Source: VAZQ01 sp046733355
Lineage (GTDB): Bacteria; Pseudomonadota; Alphaproteobacteria; Rhizobiales; Xanthobacteraceae
Direction: 5' to 3'
DNA length: 64,000 bases
Assembly (NCBI GenBank): GCA_046733355.1
Contig: JBKPOZ010000031.1
Coordinates: 1 to 64,000, forward strand
Shown: in pieces, positions 1-7,851 of the stretch
Layout: every line of letters starts with the position of its first letter
Numbering within the stretch: position 1 is the stretch's first letter
Notes under the pieces: generated by a model
Database searches by the model: none
What the model was told of the DNA's origin: nothing
Seen by the model: only the letters and a program-made list of their open reading frames with translations
Made by a program: the position numbers and the translations under genes

Positions 1-102
1 CCCGCTGGCCGGCAGGCTCTCTCGCCAGCTGGAACTCGGCGCAGCAAGCTTTGTTGTCAACTCGACCGAAGCTGCGGCAGGCACCGGCAAGGGAGGCGAC
101 CC

Positions 103-537
103 ATGTCTGTGATCAAGAGCATCCTGTCCACCAAGGGTGACGCAGTCGTTACGATCGAGCCCACCGCGACGCTCGAAGCCGCGATAAATACGCTGACGCA
201 GCATCGCATTGGCGCGGTTGTCGTGCTTGGCGCGGATCGCCGGGTAACCGGCATTCTTTCCGAGCGCGATGTTATTCGCGCGCTGGCGGAGCATGGCGCA
301 GACGCACTCAAACAGCCGCTCGGACAAGTGATGACGCGAAAGGTGGCCACCTGCACCGCGACCGAGACGGTCGGCAATCTCATGGAGACGATGACGAACG
401 GGCGCTTTCGTCATGTGCCGGTGGTGGAGCAGGACAGGCTGATCGGGATTATTTCAATAGGCGACGTGGTCAAGCACCGTCTCCAAGAGATCGAACAAGA
501 ATCTGCGGCGCTGCGCGACTACATTCAGACGGCGTAA
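103..537 (+). CDS. Tandem CBS-domain protein
   Basis: This 144-residue protein consists almost entirely of two CBS domains, at about residues 8-62 and 75-132. CBS pairs form a Bateman module that usually binds adenine nucleotides and acts as an energy or ligand sensor. The segments GILSERDVIRALAEHG and GIISIGDVVKHRL are the typical C-terminal parts of each repeat. No catalytic domain is fused, so it is a stand-alone module whose partner is unknown. The ATG is preceded by GGGAGG at good spacing. It is probably cytosolic, having no signal peptide or membrane segment. The family assignment is firm; the specific function is unknown. Confidence 0.9.
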   Translation: MSVIKSILSTKGDAVVTIEPTATLEAAINTLTQHRIGAVVVLGADRRVTGILSERDVIRALAEHGADALKQPLGQVMTRKVATCTATETVGNLMETMTNGRFRHVPVVEQDRLIGIISIGDVVKHRLQEIEQESAALRDYIQTA

Positions 538-601
538 CGGATTATTCCTAGAGCAGGATAGCTTTTCTTCGGATCACCATGCTGCTCTACATATTCGGTG
601 A

Positions 602-648
602 AGCATGATGTTTTCCGAAAACCGGTTCCCACTTTTCGGGATCATGCT
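602..648. repeat. Palindromic intergenic repeat, copy 1 (family B)
   Basis: Outer arms AGCATGAT and ATCATGCT enclose inner arms CCGAAAA and TTTTCGG, giving an interrupted hairpin. A second copy with the same layout lies at 3504-3546. From memory this resembles an abundant Hyphomicrobiales palindrome with the core ACCGGTTCCCA; the name and copy number cannot be checked here. It lies downstream of the CBS gene and just past the end of the patatin gene. Confidence 0.8.
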
Positions 649-707
649 CTAAAGCGCTATGCATCGCGCGGCGCGGCGGGGCCGGCGATCAGCGGCAACG
701 TCGCTGC

Positions 708-1685
708 TCAGCGTAGCGCCTCTACAGCCTCATGGATCGTGTCGAGTGCGCGCTCGGCTGCTTCCGCTCCGAGCTTCAGGGCCTCGTCCGCGCGATGAAA
801 ATCGAACCAGGCGATGTTGCCAACGCGCGGGCTGATCGTGATATCCGGCGGATCGCCGGCGAGCCGCGCCCTCGTAATGCGATCCTGCATGACGTTGTAC
901 GCCTCGATCATTATGGTCGCGAGGCCGGGACGTCCAACCGACCCAAATACCTGGCGCTTCATGAAGCGGTCCAGGCCGATGCGCTCCTGCCAGCGCAGAT
1001 CGTGGCCCCCCGGCTCGTCGAGTGCATCGTCCTCGTCAAAGCCGTGGCTCGCGATCGTGCCGCCGCGCCCAAGCAGGTCGGCATTGAGATTGACAGCGAT
1101 GACCATGCGGGCCTCGAGCGCTCGCGCGGCCGAAACCGGCACCGGATTGACGAGTGCTCCGTCGACCAGCCAGCGCTTGCCGATCTGCACCGGTGCAAAT
1201 ACGCCGGGCAGGGAATAGGAGGCACATATGGCCTTCACCAGCCTCCCTCGGGTGAGCCACACTTCGTGTCCGGTATCGAGCTCGGTCGCAATCGCAGCAA
1301 AGCGCGTCGCCAGCATCTCAATCTTGGTGCGGCCGAGCGTCTGTTCCAGATGCTGAGCGAGCCGGATGCCGCCGAGCAGTCCCGACCCCGAAAGACTGAA
1401 ATCGAGATAACGGAACACACGCTTGCGCGTGAGCGTAAGCGCCCATTCGGAAAACGATTCCAAGTGGCCGGCTGCACAACAGCCGCCGACCACCGCCCCC
1501 ATTGAGGTTCCGGTGATGACGTCGGGCTTGAACCCATGCGCCAGCAGGGTTTGCAGGATCCCGATATGAGCAAACCCGCGGGCGGCACCACCCCCGAGCG
1601 CGAGGCCAAGCGACGGTCGGTTGCGCGGTTCCTCGTGCGGTTTGTCCACCGCTGCCAGCGCGCGGTCTCCGGCGACGGGGCGCAT
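708..1685 (-). CDS. Patatin-like phospholipase (RssA-type)
   Basis: This is a 325-residue patatin-family serine hydrolase with a Ser-Asp dyad that probably cleaves acyl esters of phospholipids. The oxyanion-hole loop GGGAARG is at 31-37, the nucleophile elbow GTSMG at 59-63 (Ser61), and the catalytic Asp in VDGALVNP at 175. The length and N-terminal placement of the motifs match the RssA subgroup of small bacterial patatins. There is no signal peptide, so it is probably cytosolic or peripheral to the inner membrane. It starts 9 bp after the nitroreductase gene on the same strand, suggesting co-transcription. The physiological substrate is unknown. Confidence 0.9.
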   Translation of the reverse strand: MRPVAGDRALAAVDKPHEEPRNRPSLGLALGGGAARGFAHIGILQTLLAHGFKPDVITGTSMGAVVGGCCAAGHLESFSEWALTLTRKRVFRYLDFSLSGSGLLGGIRLAQHLEQTLGRTKIEMLATRFAAIATELDTGHEVWLTRGRLVKAICASYSLPGVFAPVQIGKRWLVDGALVNPVPVSAARALEARMVIAVNLNADLLGRGGTIASHGFDEDDALDEPGGHDLRWQERIGLDRFMKRQVFGSVGRPGLATIMIEAYNVMQDRITRARLAGDPPDITISPRVGNIAWFDFHRADEALKLGAEAAERALDTIHEAVEALR

Positions 1686-1694
1686 GAATCCGCT

Positions 1695-2267
1695 CTAGCC
1701 GTTGCCGAACCGCGCGGTCACCGATGCGAGATCCGGTCGCGGTCTGTCGGCCACCGGTCCCTTGGGGCGACCAATATGCACGAAACCCACGATGCGCTCG
1801 TTTGCTTGCAGGCCCAGGCTGTCGAGCACCGCCCGATCATAGGCGTACCACTCGGTCATCCAGCTCCCGGCATAGCCCAGCGCGTGCACCGCGGTGAGCA
1901 GGTTCATGGCCGCCGCTCCCGCAGAGAGCACCTGCTCCCATTCCGGTATTTTGACGTGCGGTGCCGCTCGACTGACCACCGCAATGACGAGCGGCGCCCG
2001 CGCGAGCCGGTGCCGCTCCAGCGCGGTCTGCTCTTCGGTCGCTTGCGGATATTTTTTGCAAAATGCCGCTGCAATCGCCTCGCCGGCGGCAAGCCGCGCC
2101 TCGTTTTCAAACACGATGAATCGCCACGGCACCAGTTTGCCATGATCCGGCACGCGCGAAGCTATGGTCAGAAGAGTGGCGATTTCGTCGGCAGTAGGCG
2201 GAGGTCCAACGAGCTCAATTGGTTTGACGGAGCGCCGGGTCTTGAGCAGTTCGAGCGCGTTCATCAT
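1695..2267 (-). CDS. Nitroreductase family flavoprotein
   Basis: This 190-residue protein belongs to the FMN-dependent nitroreductase superfamily, which reduces nitro or quinone compounds with NAD(P)H. It begins MMNALELLKTRRSVKP, whose Arg-Arg-Ser is the usual FMN-phosphate contact, and VPDHGKLVPWRFIVF, GSWMTEWYAYD and VGFVHIGRPKGP are typical of the small YdjA-like branch. The open frame continues about 65 codons upstream, but that part is Arg-rich and unlike the family, so the start at 2267 (or the adjacent ATG at 2264) is preferred. The patatin gene follows 9 bp downstream. Confidence 0.88.
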   Translation of the reverse strand: MMNALELLKTRRSVKPIELVGPPPTADEIATLLTIASRVPDHGKLVPWRFIVFENEARLAAGEAIAAAFCKKYPQATEEQTALERHRLARAPLVIAVVSRAAPHVKIPEWEQVLSAGAAAMNLLTAVHALGYAGSWMTEWYAYDRAVLDSLGLQANERIVGFVHIGRPKGPVADRPRPDLASVTARFGNG

Positions 2268-2403
2268 CAATGTCGGGTGAGAGCTGCGCTTTAATGGGCG
2301 CCTAGCATAGGGCAACAACGGTGACAAACCTGCTGCACTGGCTTGAATTTGCCGCGATTTCGCTCGACAAAAGAGGCAACGAGATCGGCAGGGGGCGGGC
2401 TCG

Positions 2404-3447
2404 TTGGGTGCACGAAGCGCAATAAACCTCTTGTGGCACGGCCTGCGGGCGAACGCGCGCACGGCTTCGCTTGCGTTCGTCTTGATGCTTCTCCCTGTTC
2501 AGGCGTGGGCGCAGTTTTTTGATCGCTTGCCGGCATTGCGGCCGCCGAACGATGTGCCATCGGTGCCGCCTGGACCCGCCCAGAGCATCGCGCCCACGAA
2601 CGGATCTCAAGCTGCGCCGAAGGGGCCGATGCTCCAATCGCTTCCTCCCGCGGGAAACGTTCCACAAACCCACACTGCGCCTGCCATTCCGGCCGGACAG
2701 GCGGCGCTTAGCCTGAGCGCGCGCTTCGGCCACGATCTCGGGTCGATCAATGGGGCGTTGCATTGGCGCGTTTTCCGCATCGAGCCAAACGGCGTTCCCC
2801 GCATGGTCAAAGAGGACAAATCCGCCGCGTCTACGTTTGCGCTGCCGCCTGGCAATTATGTGGTGAACGCTACGATGGGGCTTGCAAATGCCACGAAGTC
2901 CATCCAGTTGCGCCCGGAGGGCCTCAAGGAGATATTTGAAATTCCCGCCGGCGGCCTGCGTATCGAAGGCCGCGTGGGAGATGCGAAAATTCCACCAAGC
3001 CAGATCACGTTCGATCTCTACAAGGGCAGCCAGTTCGAGCCCGGAGACAAGCGCGCCATTGCAACCGGCATCATCACCGGGGATCTCGTTCTGGTTCCAG
3101 AAGGCACATATCACATCGTTTCCAACTACGGCGATGCCAATGCAACCGTTCGTTCCGACATTCGTGTGCAGGTTGGCAAGCTGACTGATGCGACTGTCAA
3201 CCACCGGGCGGCGATCATTACGCTGAAGCTTGTGAACGAAATCGGCGGGGAAGCGCGCGCAAACACGCAGTGGACGGTGCTCACTCCTGGCGGCGACACC
3301 GTCAAGGAATCGATCGGCGCTTTCCCGCGCGTGATCCTGTCCGAGGGTGAATACCGCGCGATCGCGCGCAACGACGACAGGACCTACGAGGGCTCGTTTC
3401 GCGTGGTGAACGGCGTCGATCGCGAAGTTGAAATCATCGCGCGCTGA
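2404..3447 (+). CDS. Secreted protein of unknown function with repeated beta-rich modules
   Basis: I do not recognise a named family. The 347-residue protein has a signal peptide (hydrophobic stretch ending LLPVQAWAQ near residue 37), so it is probably periplasmic. A Pro-rich linker at about 40-95 is followed by modules carrying a similar turn: LPPGNYVV, VPEGTYHI and LSEGEYRA. Such P/S-x-G-x-Y turns suggest repeated Ig- or transthyretin-like beta sandwiches. The start is a TTG; the first in-frame ATG at 2485 would remove most of the signal peptide. It is transcribed alone, diverging from the nitroreductase gene. Expression and function are unknown. Confidence 0.7.
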   Translation: MGARSAINLLWHGLRANARTASLAFVLMLLPVQAWAQFFDRLPALRPPNDVPSVPPGPAQSIAPTNGSQAAPKGPMLQSLPPAGNVPQTHTAPAIPAGQAALSLSARFGHDLGSINGALHWRVFRIEPNGVPRMVKEDKSAASTFALPPGNYVVNATMGLANATKSIQLRPEGLKEIFEIPAGGLRIEGRVGDAKIPPSQITFDLYKGSQFEPGDKRAIATGIITGDLVLVPEGTYHIVSNYGDANATVRSDIRVQVGKLTDATVNHRAAIITLKLVNEIGGEARANTQWTVLTPGGDTVKESIGAFPRVILSEGEYRAIARNDDRTYEGSFRVVNGVDREVEIIAR

Positions 3448-3503
3448 TGGTGCCGCTAAACCGGGACGAGTTCTCTTTGAAACGACATTCCGTCTTGGTG
3501 GAA

Positions 3504-3546
3504 CATGATGTTTTCCGAAAAGCGGCTCCCGCTTTTCGGCATCATG
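3504..3546. repeat. Palindromic intergenic repeat, copy 2 (family B)
   Basis: Perfect inner arms CCGAAAAGCGG and CCGCTTTTCGG (11 bp) lie inside outer arms CATGAT and ATCATG. It matches the layout of the repeat at 602-648. It sits between the convergent ends of the secreted-protein gene and the first glucosidase, and its right edge covers that glucosidase's stop codon. It could therefore act as a transcript end or mRNA stabiliser. Confidence 0.82.
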
Positions 3547-5131
3547 CGACTTCGATGACAAGGCCCTCGTGGGGGCGCAGATCGATCGCTGCGCCGACCA
3601 TCTCGCCTTCGCGGTCTGCGCCGGACGAGAGCAGCACTTTTCCTGACGCCTGCGCCTGGAATTGCGCGACGAGCGGCTCGCTGCCCAGGTTGAGCGCGAC
3701 GAGAATGCGCTCGTCGTCAAGCGCGCGCAGGTAGAGCACCAAGTCGCCCGTGGCATGCAGCGGCCGATACGTTCCGTGCTGGAGCGCACGGCGCGCGCGC
3801 CGCAATGCGACCATGCGGCGATAGAGGTTGAACAGAGACCCCTTCTCGCGCCGTTGCGCCTCCAGGTTGTCTTGCGGATAGGTGTCGGGAATGGGCAGCC
3901 ACGGCTCAATCGCAGAGAAGCCGGCATTTGTACTGGCGTCCCACTGCATCGGCGTGCGGCAGCCATCGCGACCGACCTTGAGATTTGGCAGGTTTTTGGC
4001 GAAAGGGTCGCGCACCCGGTCGGGCGGTATGTGCGCCTGAACCATGCCGATCTCCTCACCGTAGTAGATGGTTGGCGTTCCGCGCAGGGTCAGGAGCAGG
4101 ATGGCGGCAATCCCTGCCTGTTCTCGACCGATGCGGCTTGCGACGCGCGGCTGATCGTGATTGCCCAGCACCCAATTCGGCCAGCCGCCCGGCGGCAGCG
4201 CCGCTTCATACTCCTCGATCAGCCTTGCAATCGTGCGCGCATTCCAGGGCGCTTTGAGCAGAGTGAAGTTGAACGGCAGATGCGCACCGTCGAGATTGCG
4301 TCCGTAATAAGCGACCAGCCGCTCGATCGGCAGATAGATTTCGCCGATGAGGAGGCGATCGGGAAATTCATCGATGACCGCGCGCAGCTCGGCGATCACC
4401 TGCTCCATCTCCGGCCGGTCTGTCGTGTAAAGCGGAATCAGCGCCTGATGCGGCGGTTGGCCGGGAGCAAACTGCGGATTGGGCGGATTGTCCCGGAAGC
4501 AATTGTCCTTGATCAGGTGCCAGAGGACGTCGACCCGAAATCCGTGCACGCCGCGGCGCAGCCAGAACCGCATAACATCATAAATGGCCGCGCGAACTTC
4601 GGCATTGCGCCAGTTCAGGTCCGGCTGCTGTGCCAGGAACGCGTGGTAGTAGTACTGGCGAGTTGCGGCGTCGTACTGCCAGGCGCTGCCCCCGAATTCG
4701 GAAAGCCAGTTGTTGGGGACTGCGCCATCGGGTGCGGGATCGCGCCACAGATACCAGTCTCTTCGGATGTTCTCGCGAGAGCTTCGGCTCTGCAAAAACC
4801 ACGCATGGCGATCGGAGGTGTGATTGGGAACAAGATCGAGGAGGAGCCTGATGCGGTGAGCCTGCGCGGCCTCTAAAAGCTCATCGAAGTCATGCAGGCT
4901 TCCAAACAGCGGGTCGATGTCGGTGTAATCGGATATGTCGTAGCCGAAGTCCGCCATCGGTGAGGGAAAGATCGGGCAGATCCAGATTGCATCAATCCCG
5001 AGCTCGGCCAGGTAGGGCAGGCGGGCCAGAATGCCGCGCAGATCGCCCACGCCGTCGCCGTTCGTGTCCTGAAACGAGCGCGGATAGATCTCGTAGATCA
5101 CCGCCGATTGCCACCAAGGCAAAGATTGCAT
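3542..5131 (-). CDS. GH13 alpha-glucosidase-like enzyme
   Basis: This 529-residue glycoside hydrolase family 13 enzyme probably cleaves alpha-glucosidic bonds in small oligosaccharides. All four conserved regions are visible: DLVPNHT (99-105), GFRVDV with the nucleophile Asp201, IGEIYL with the acid/base Glu264, and GNHDQPR with Asp326. The N-terminus WWQSAVIYEIYPRSFQDTNG is the usual (beta/alpha)8 start of the oligo-1,6-glucosidase/alpha-glucosidase group. There is no signal peptide, so it is cytosolic. It lies 13 bp after a paralogous GH13 gene, as a two-gene unit. The exact substrate (isomaltose, sucrose, trehalose or other) cannot be read from the sequence. Confidence 0.9.
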   Translation of the reverse strand: MQSLPWWQSAVIYEIYPRSFQDTNGDGVGDLRGILARLPYLAELGIDAIWICPIFPSPMADFGYDISDYTDIDPLFGSLHDFDELLEAAQAHRIRLLLDLVPNHTSDRHAWFLQSRSSRENIRRDWYLWRDPAPDGAVPNNWLSEFGGSAWQYDAATRQYYYHAFLAQQPDLNWRNAEVRAAIYDVMRFWLRRGVHGFRVDVLWHLIKDNCFRDNPPNPQFAPGQPPHQALIPLYTTDRPEMEQVIAELRAVIDEFPDRLLIGEIYLPIERLVAYYGRNLDGAHLPFNFTLLKAPWNARTIARLIEEYEAALPPGGWPNWVLGNHDQPRVASRIGREQAGIAAILLLTLRGTPTIYYGEEIGMVQAHIPPDRVRDPFAKNLPNLKVGRDGCRTPMQWDASTNAGFSAIEPWLPIPDTYPQDNLEAQRREKGSLFNLYRRMVALRRARRALQHGTYRPLHATGDLVLYLRALDDERILVALNLGSEPLVAQFQAQASGKVLLSSGADREGEMVGAAIDLRPHEGLVIEVA

Positions 5132-5144
5132 CGGCGCGAGCCAG

Positions 5145-6764
5145 TCAGGCGTTGAGCTTCAGAACGAGGCCTTCGCTTGCGCGCAGCATCGCGGGCCTGT
5201 TGAGTACGGCGGGTTCGCGATCGAGGTACGTCGAGATCAGCACCCGCGCGGCTTCTTGCAAGTCGAGCCGGCGCGGCTCCGCGCTGAAATTGAGCGCGAT
5301 CAGCAGCTGCTCGCGGGCGGTCGCTCGTTTGAAGAGCAGTACATCGTTGCGCGCGCGCAACGGCAGATAATCTCCGCTGCGCAGCGCTGGTTCCTGCTTG
5401 CGCAAGCCAATCAATGATCGATAGAGCCACAGAAGCGAGCGCGGATCTTTCTGCTGGTGCAGGACATTGCGCTCGGCAACATCATCCCCCATGGAGAGCC
5501 AAGGCGTCCCGCACGTAAAGCCACCGTTGGCGCTGCCATCCCAGCGCATCGGCGAGCGCTCGGGATCGCGGTTTAGTCCGTAGCCCGGCACGAGCTTTTC
5601 GAAAATATCGTGCACTTCCGCTTCCGGAACGCGCACGCGCGGTATGCCGATCTCGTCGCCGGCAAAAAAGAACGGAGTTCCTTTCAGCGTGAACACGAGC
5701 ATGGCGAGGATGCGCGCCTGGGCCTGACCGATTTTGCCGGCAATGCGCGGCTTGTCGTGCCCGCCGATCACCCAGTCGGGCCAGGCGTGTGCCGGGATAG
5801 CATTGAAATACGCGTCGATTGCTGCCTGCACCGCAATAGCATTCCACTCGCTGTCGAGCAGCGCAAAATTGAGCGGCAGGTGAAAGCGAGGCCGGTCGTT
5901 GCCGTAAAAATGGCCGATACGGTCGAGTTTTCCCTGTACCTCGCCTGCCAGCACCCGATCAGGAAACTCGTCCAGCACCGCTCGCACCCCTTCCAGGCAC
6001 GCCATGCATTCGGGGCGATCATCGGTGAACCGGCGACGCAGCCGCTCGGGAGGAGGCGTGGTCTTCGGGTCGAATTCGGGATCGGGAGGGTCGTCGCGCA
6101 GAAGCTCATCCTCGATGAGAACGGCGCTCGCATCGACCCGGAACCCGTCGACCCCGCGCGACAGCCAGAAGCGCAGGACATTGGCCATGGCGTCGCGTAC
6201 TTCGCGGTTACGCCAGTTGAGATCGGGCTGCTCGCAAAGGAACGCATGGTAGTAGTATTGGCCGCTCGCTTCGTCCCATTGCCATGCGCTGCCGCCAAAC
6301 CGACTGAGCCAATTGTTGGGCGGACCGCCGTCAGCGCCCGGATCGGCCCACACGTACCAGTCGCGCTTTGCGCTCGCGCGCGAGGCGCGACTTTCGATAA
6401 ACCATGGATGCGCAATCGAGGTGTGGTTCGGCACGAAGTCGAGCAGGAGCCTGATGCCGCGCGCATGCAGCTTCGTCACCAGTTTATCGAAGATGGCGAG
6501 GCTGCCGAACCTCGCATCGACGTTGCAGTAGTCGGAAATGTCGTAGCCGAAATCGAGCATGGGTGAAGGATAGATCGGACATAGCCACACTGTGTCGATG
6601 CCAAGCCATTCGAGATAGGGGAGCCGCTCGATGAGGCCGCGCAAATCGCCCTCACCGTCTCCATCCGAGTCCTGAAAGGACATGGGCGCGATCTGATAGA
6701 CGACCGCTCGCTGCCACCAGGGTTGTTGCCCGGAAGGGCTGCGCTCGTCGTCGCCGGGCATCAT
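5145..6764 (-). CDS. GH13 alpha-glucosidase-like enzyme (paralogue)
   Basis: This 539-residue protein aligns with the neighbouring GH13 enzyme over its whole length. Conserved regions are DFVPNHT (109-115), GFRVDA with nucleophile Asp211, AGEVQG with acid/base Glu275, and GGHDKPR with Asp337. The catalytic triad is intact, but region IV has Gly where the neighbour has the usual Asn of NHD, and the substrate-pocket residues after Asp211 differ. The pair has probably specialised after duplication. There is no signal peptide. Start is the ATG at 6764 or the next codon at 6761. A GH13 trehalose synthase is less likely because no maltokinase domain or gene is nearby. Confidence 0.9.
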   Translation of the reverse strand: MMPGDDERSPSGQQPWWQRAVVYQIAPMSFQDSDGDGEGDLRGLIERLPYLEWLGIDTVWLCPIYPSPMLDFGYDISDYCNVDARFGSLAIFDKLVTKLHARGIRLLLDFVPNHTSIAHPWFIESRASRASAKRDWYVWADPGADGGPPNNWLSRFGGSAWQWDEASGQYYYHAFLCEQPDLNWRNREVRDAMANVLRFWLSRGVDGFRVDASAVLIEDELLRDDPPDPEFDPKTTPPPERLRRRFTDDRPECMACLEGVRAVLDEFPDRVLAGEVQGKLDRIGHFYGNDRPRFHLPLNFALLDSEWNAIAVQAAIDAYFNAIPAHAWPDWVIGGHDKPRIAGKIGQAQARILAMLVFTLKGTPFFFAGDEIGIPRVRVPEAEVHDIFEKLVPGYGLNRDPERSPMRWDGSANGGFTCGTPWLSMGDDVAERNVLHQQKDPRSLLWLYRSLIGLRKQEPALRSGDYLPLRARNDVLLFKRATAREQLLIALNFSAEPRRLDLQEAARVLISTYLDREPAVLNRPAMLRASEGLVLKLNA

Positions 6765-6878
6765 CGAATAATCCGCAATCCGCTTTTAAAAGAGGATCAA
6801 TGCGGTCTGCTGGGAGGGGTTCCGAGGGCTCTGGTTTTATGCACGCAGCAACGCACCGTCGTTCAATTTTTGTTCGCT

Positions 6879-6906
6879 CTTGAAATCCGCAGGCTCTCGA
6901 CCAAAT
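6879..6906 (+). promoter_or_regulatory. Candidate heat-shock (RpoH) promoter for the hsp20 pair
   Basis: CTTGAAA at 6879-6885, a 15-base spacer and CCAAAT at 6901-6906 fit the E. coli sigma-32 pattern (CTTGAAA, 11-15 bases, CCCATnT) reasonably well. It lies about 100 bases upstream of the first Hsp20 start, in the divergent gap with the GH13 genes. The match is by eye only. Confidence 0.45.
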
Positions 6907-7007
6907 GCTAAAACGCTTGAGACAAACGTGCCGCGCTCTGGCCTCCGCCGGAGCTCGCATTGAACGCTCATGGCGGCTGTTACGCCTGCAGGAGGAGGGT
7001 GAGTGAA

Positions 7008-7433
7008 ATGATCGGCAGTTTTCGCGATCCGTTTGAGGAGCTTTTTGCGATCCAAAGAGCGCTCGATGCGTACCGCGCGAGCGACTGGCTCGGCGGCAGA
7101 ACGACAGGAATGGGCAGCTTCCCGCCTATCAATATCTTCCAGCAGGGCCATGATTTTGTGGCGATCGTCGAGTTGCCGGGCATCGACAGGAAGGATCTCG
7201 ATATACAGGCCAAGGAAAACACGATCCGCATCTCGGGCAAAAAGGGCATCAATCACCCGGAGGGTGCCAGCATGCACCGACGCGAACGCGTTTCCGGCAT
7301 ATTTGACCGAACGCTGTCGGTTCCTATTGAGATCAATCCCGACGGGATCAAGGCCGAGTACCGCGATGGCATCCTCGCGCTGTTCATTCCAAGAGCAGAA
7401 AGCGAGAAGCCGAAAACCATCAAGATCAAGTGA
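7008..7433 (+). CDS. Small heat-shock protein (Hsp20/alpha-crystallin family)
   Basis: This 141-residue Hsp20 chaperone has an alpha-crystallin domain from about residue 38 (PPINIFQQGHDFVAIVELPG) to IKAEYRDGILALFIPR, and a C-terminal KPKTIKIK that carries the I-x-I-type oligomer contact. Such proteins bind unfolding proteins without ATP. The ATG at 7008 is preferred over an upstream in-frame ATG because GGAGGAGG lies just ahead of it. It is followed 22 bp later by a second hsp20 gene, and a candidate heat-shock promoter lies upstream. Confidence 0.92.
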   Translation: MIGSFRDPFEELFAIQRALDAYRASDWLGGRTTGMGSFPPINIFQQGHDFVAIVELPGIDRKDLDIQAKENTIRISGKKGINHPEGASMHRRERVSGIFDRTLSVPIEINPDGIKAEYRDGILALFIPRAESEKPKTIKIK

Positions 7434-7455
7434 CCGCCCAATCGGAGCGTACGCC

Positions 7456-7851
7456 ATGGCACAGCAAGAGCTGCAGGTGCAGCAGAAGCGTGAGATCGAA
7501 AAGAAGCAGGAGAGCACCGTTCCCGCCCGCACCTATCTCCCCACTACCGACATTTTCGAGACGGAACAGGCATTAACCGTGGTGATGGAGATGCCGGGCG
7601 TCGACAAGCAGAACGTCGAGGTGACGGTGGAGAATGACGTTCTTTCCGTGGGTGGACGGATAGATTTTTCCAAATACGAGAGTCTGCAGCCGGTATACAC
7701 GGAGTACAATGTTGGTCACTATGCCCGCAGCTTTCAGCTTTCCAGCAAGATCGACCAGGGAAAGATTACCGCCGATCTGAAGGACGGAGTGATCACGCTG
7801 GTCCTTCCCAAGGCAGAACAGGCCAAAGCGCGCAAGATCAAGGTGGGCTAA
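7456..7851 (+). CDS. Small heat-shock protein (Hsp20/alpha-crystallin family), second gene
   Basis: This 131-residue Hsp20 has a charged Gln/Lys/Glu-rich N-terminus (about 25 residues) followed by an alpha-crystallin domain, from YLPTTDIFETEQALTVVMEMPG to ITADLKDGVITLVLPKAE, and a short KARKIKV tail. It differs from the first Hsp20 in its N-terminal arm and in a long loop (YESLQPVYTEYNVGHYARSF), so the two may form mixed or separate oligomers. The start at 7456 matches the family; the longer open frame upstream overlaps the first hsp20 gene in another frame and is not coding. Co-transcription with the first gene is likely. Confidence 0.92.
   Translation: MAQQELQVQQKREIEKKQESTVPARTYLPTTDIFETEQALTVVMEMPGVDKQNVEVTVENDVLSVGGRIDFSKYESLQPVYTEYNVGHYARSFQLSSKIDQGKITADLKDGVITLVLPKAEQAKARKIKVG

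Noticed and set aside
1..102. A gene at the left edge of the window
   Set aside because: No open frame with supporting features reaches the edge; only a ribosome-binding site for the CBS gene is visible.
2302..4059. A 585-codon minus-strand frame across the secreted-protein gene and the end of the GH13 gene
   Set aside because: It lies antisense to one supported gene and in another frame of the second, crosses a palindromic repeat, and encodes Arg/Ser-rich nonsense.
3542..6764. A trehalose synthase/maltokinase (GlgE-pathway) locus
   Set aside because: Both GH13 proteins are too short for a fused kinase, and no glgE, glgB or kinase gene adjoins them.
6907..7007. A ROSE-type RNA thermometer ahead of the first hsp20 gene
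   Set aside because: CCTCC occurs at about 6940-6946, but it pairs best with the adjacent GGAG rather than with the ribosome-binding site, and I see no conserved ROSE anti-Shine-Dalgarno motif.
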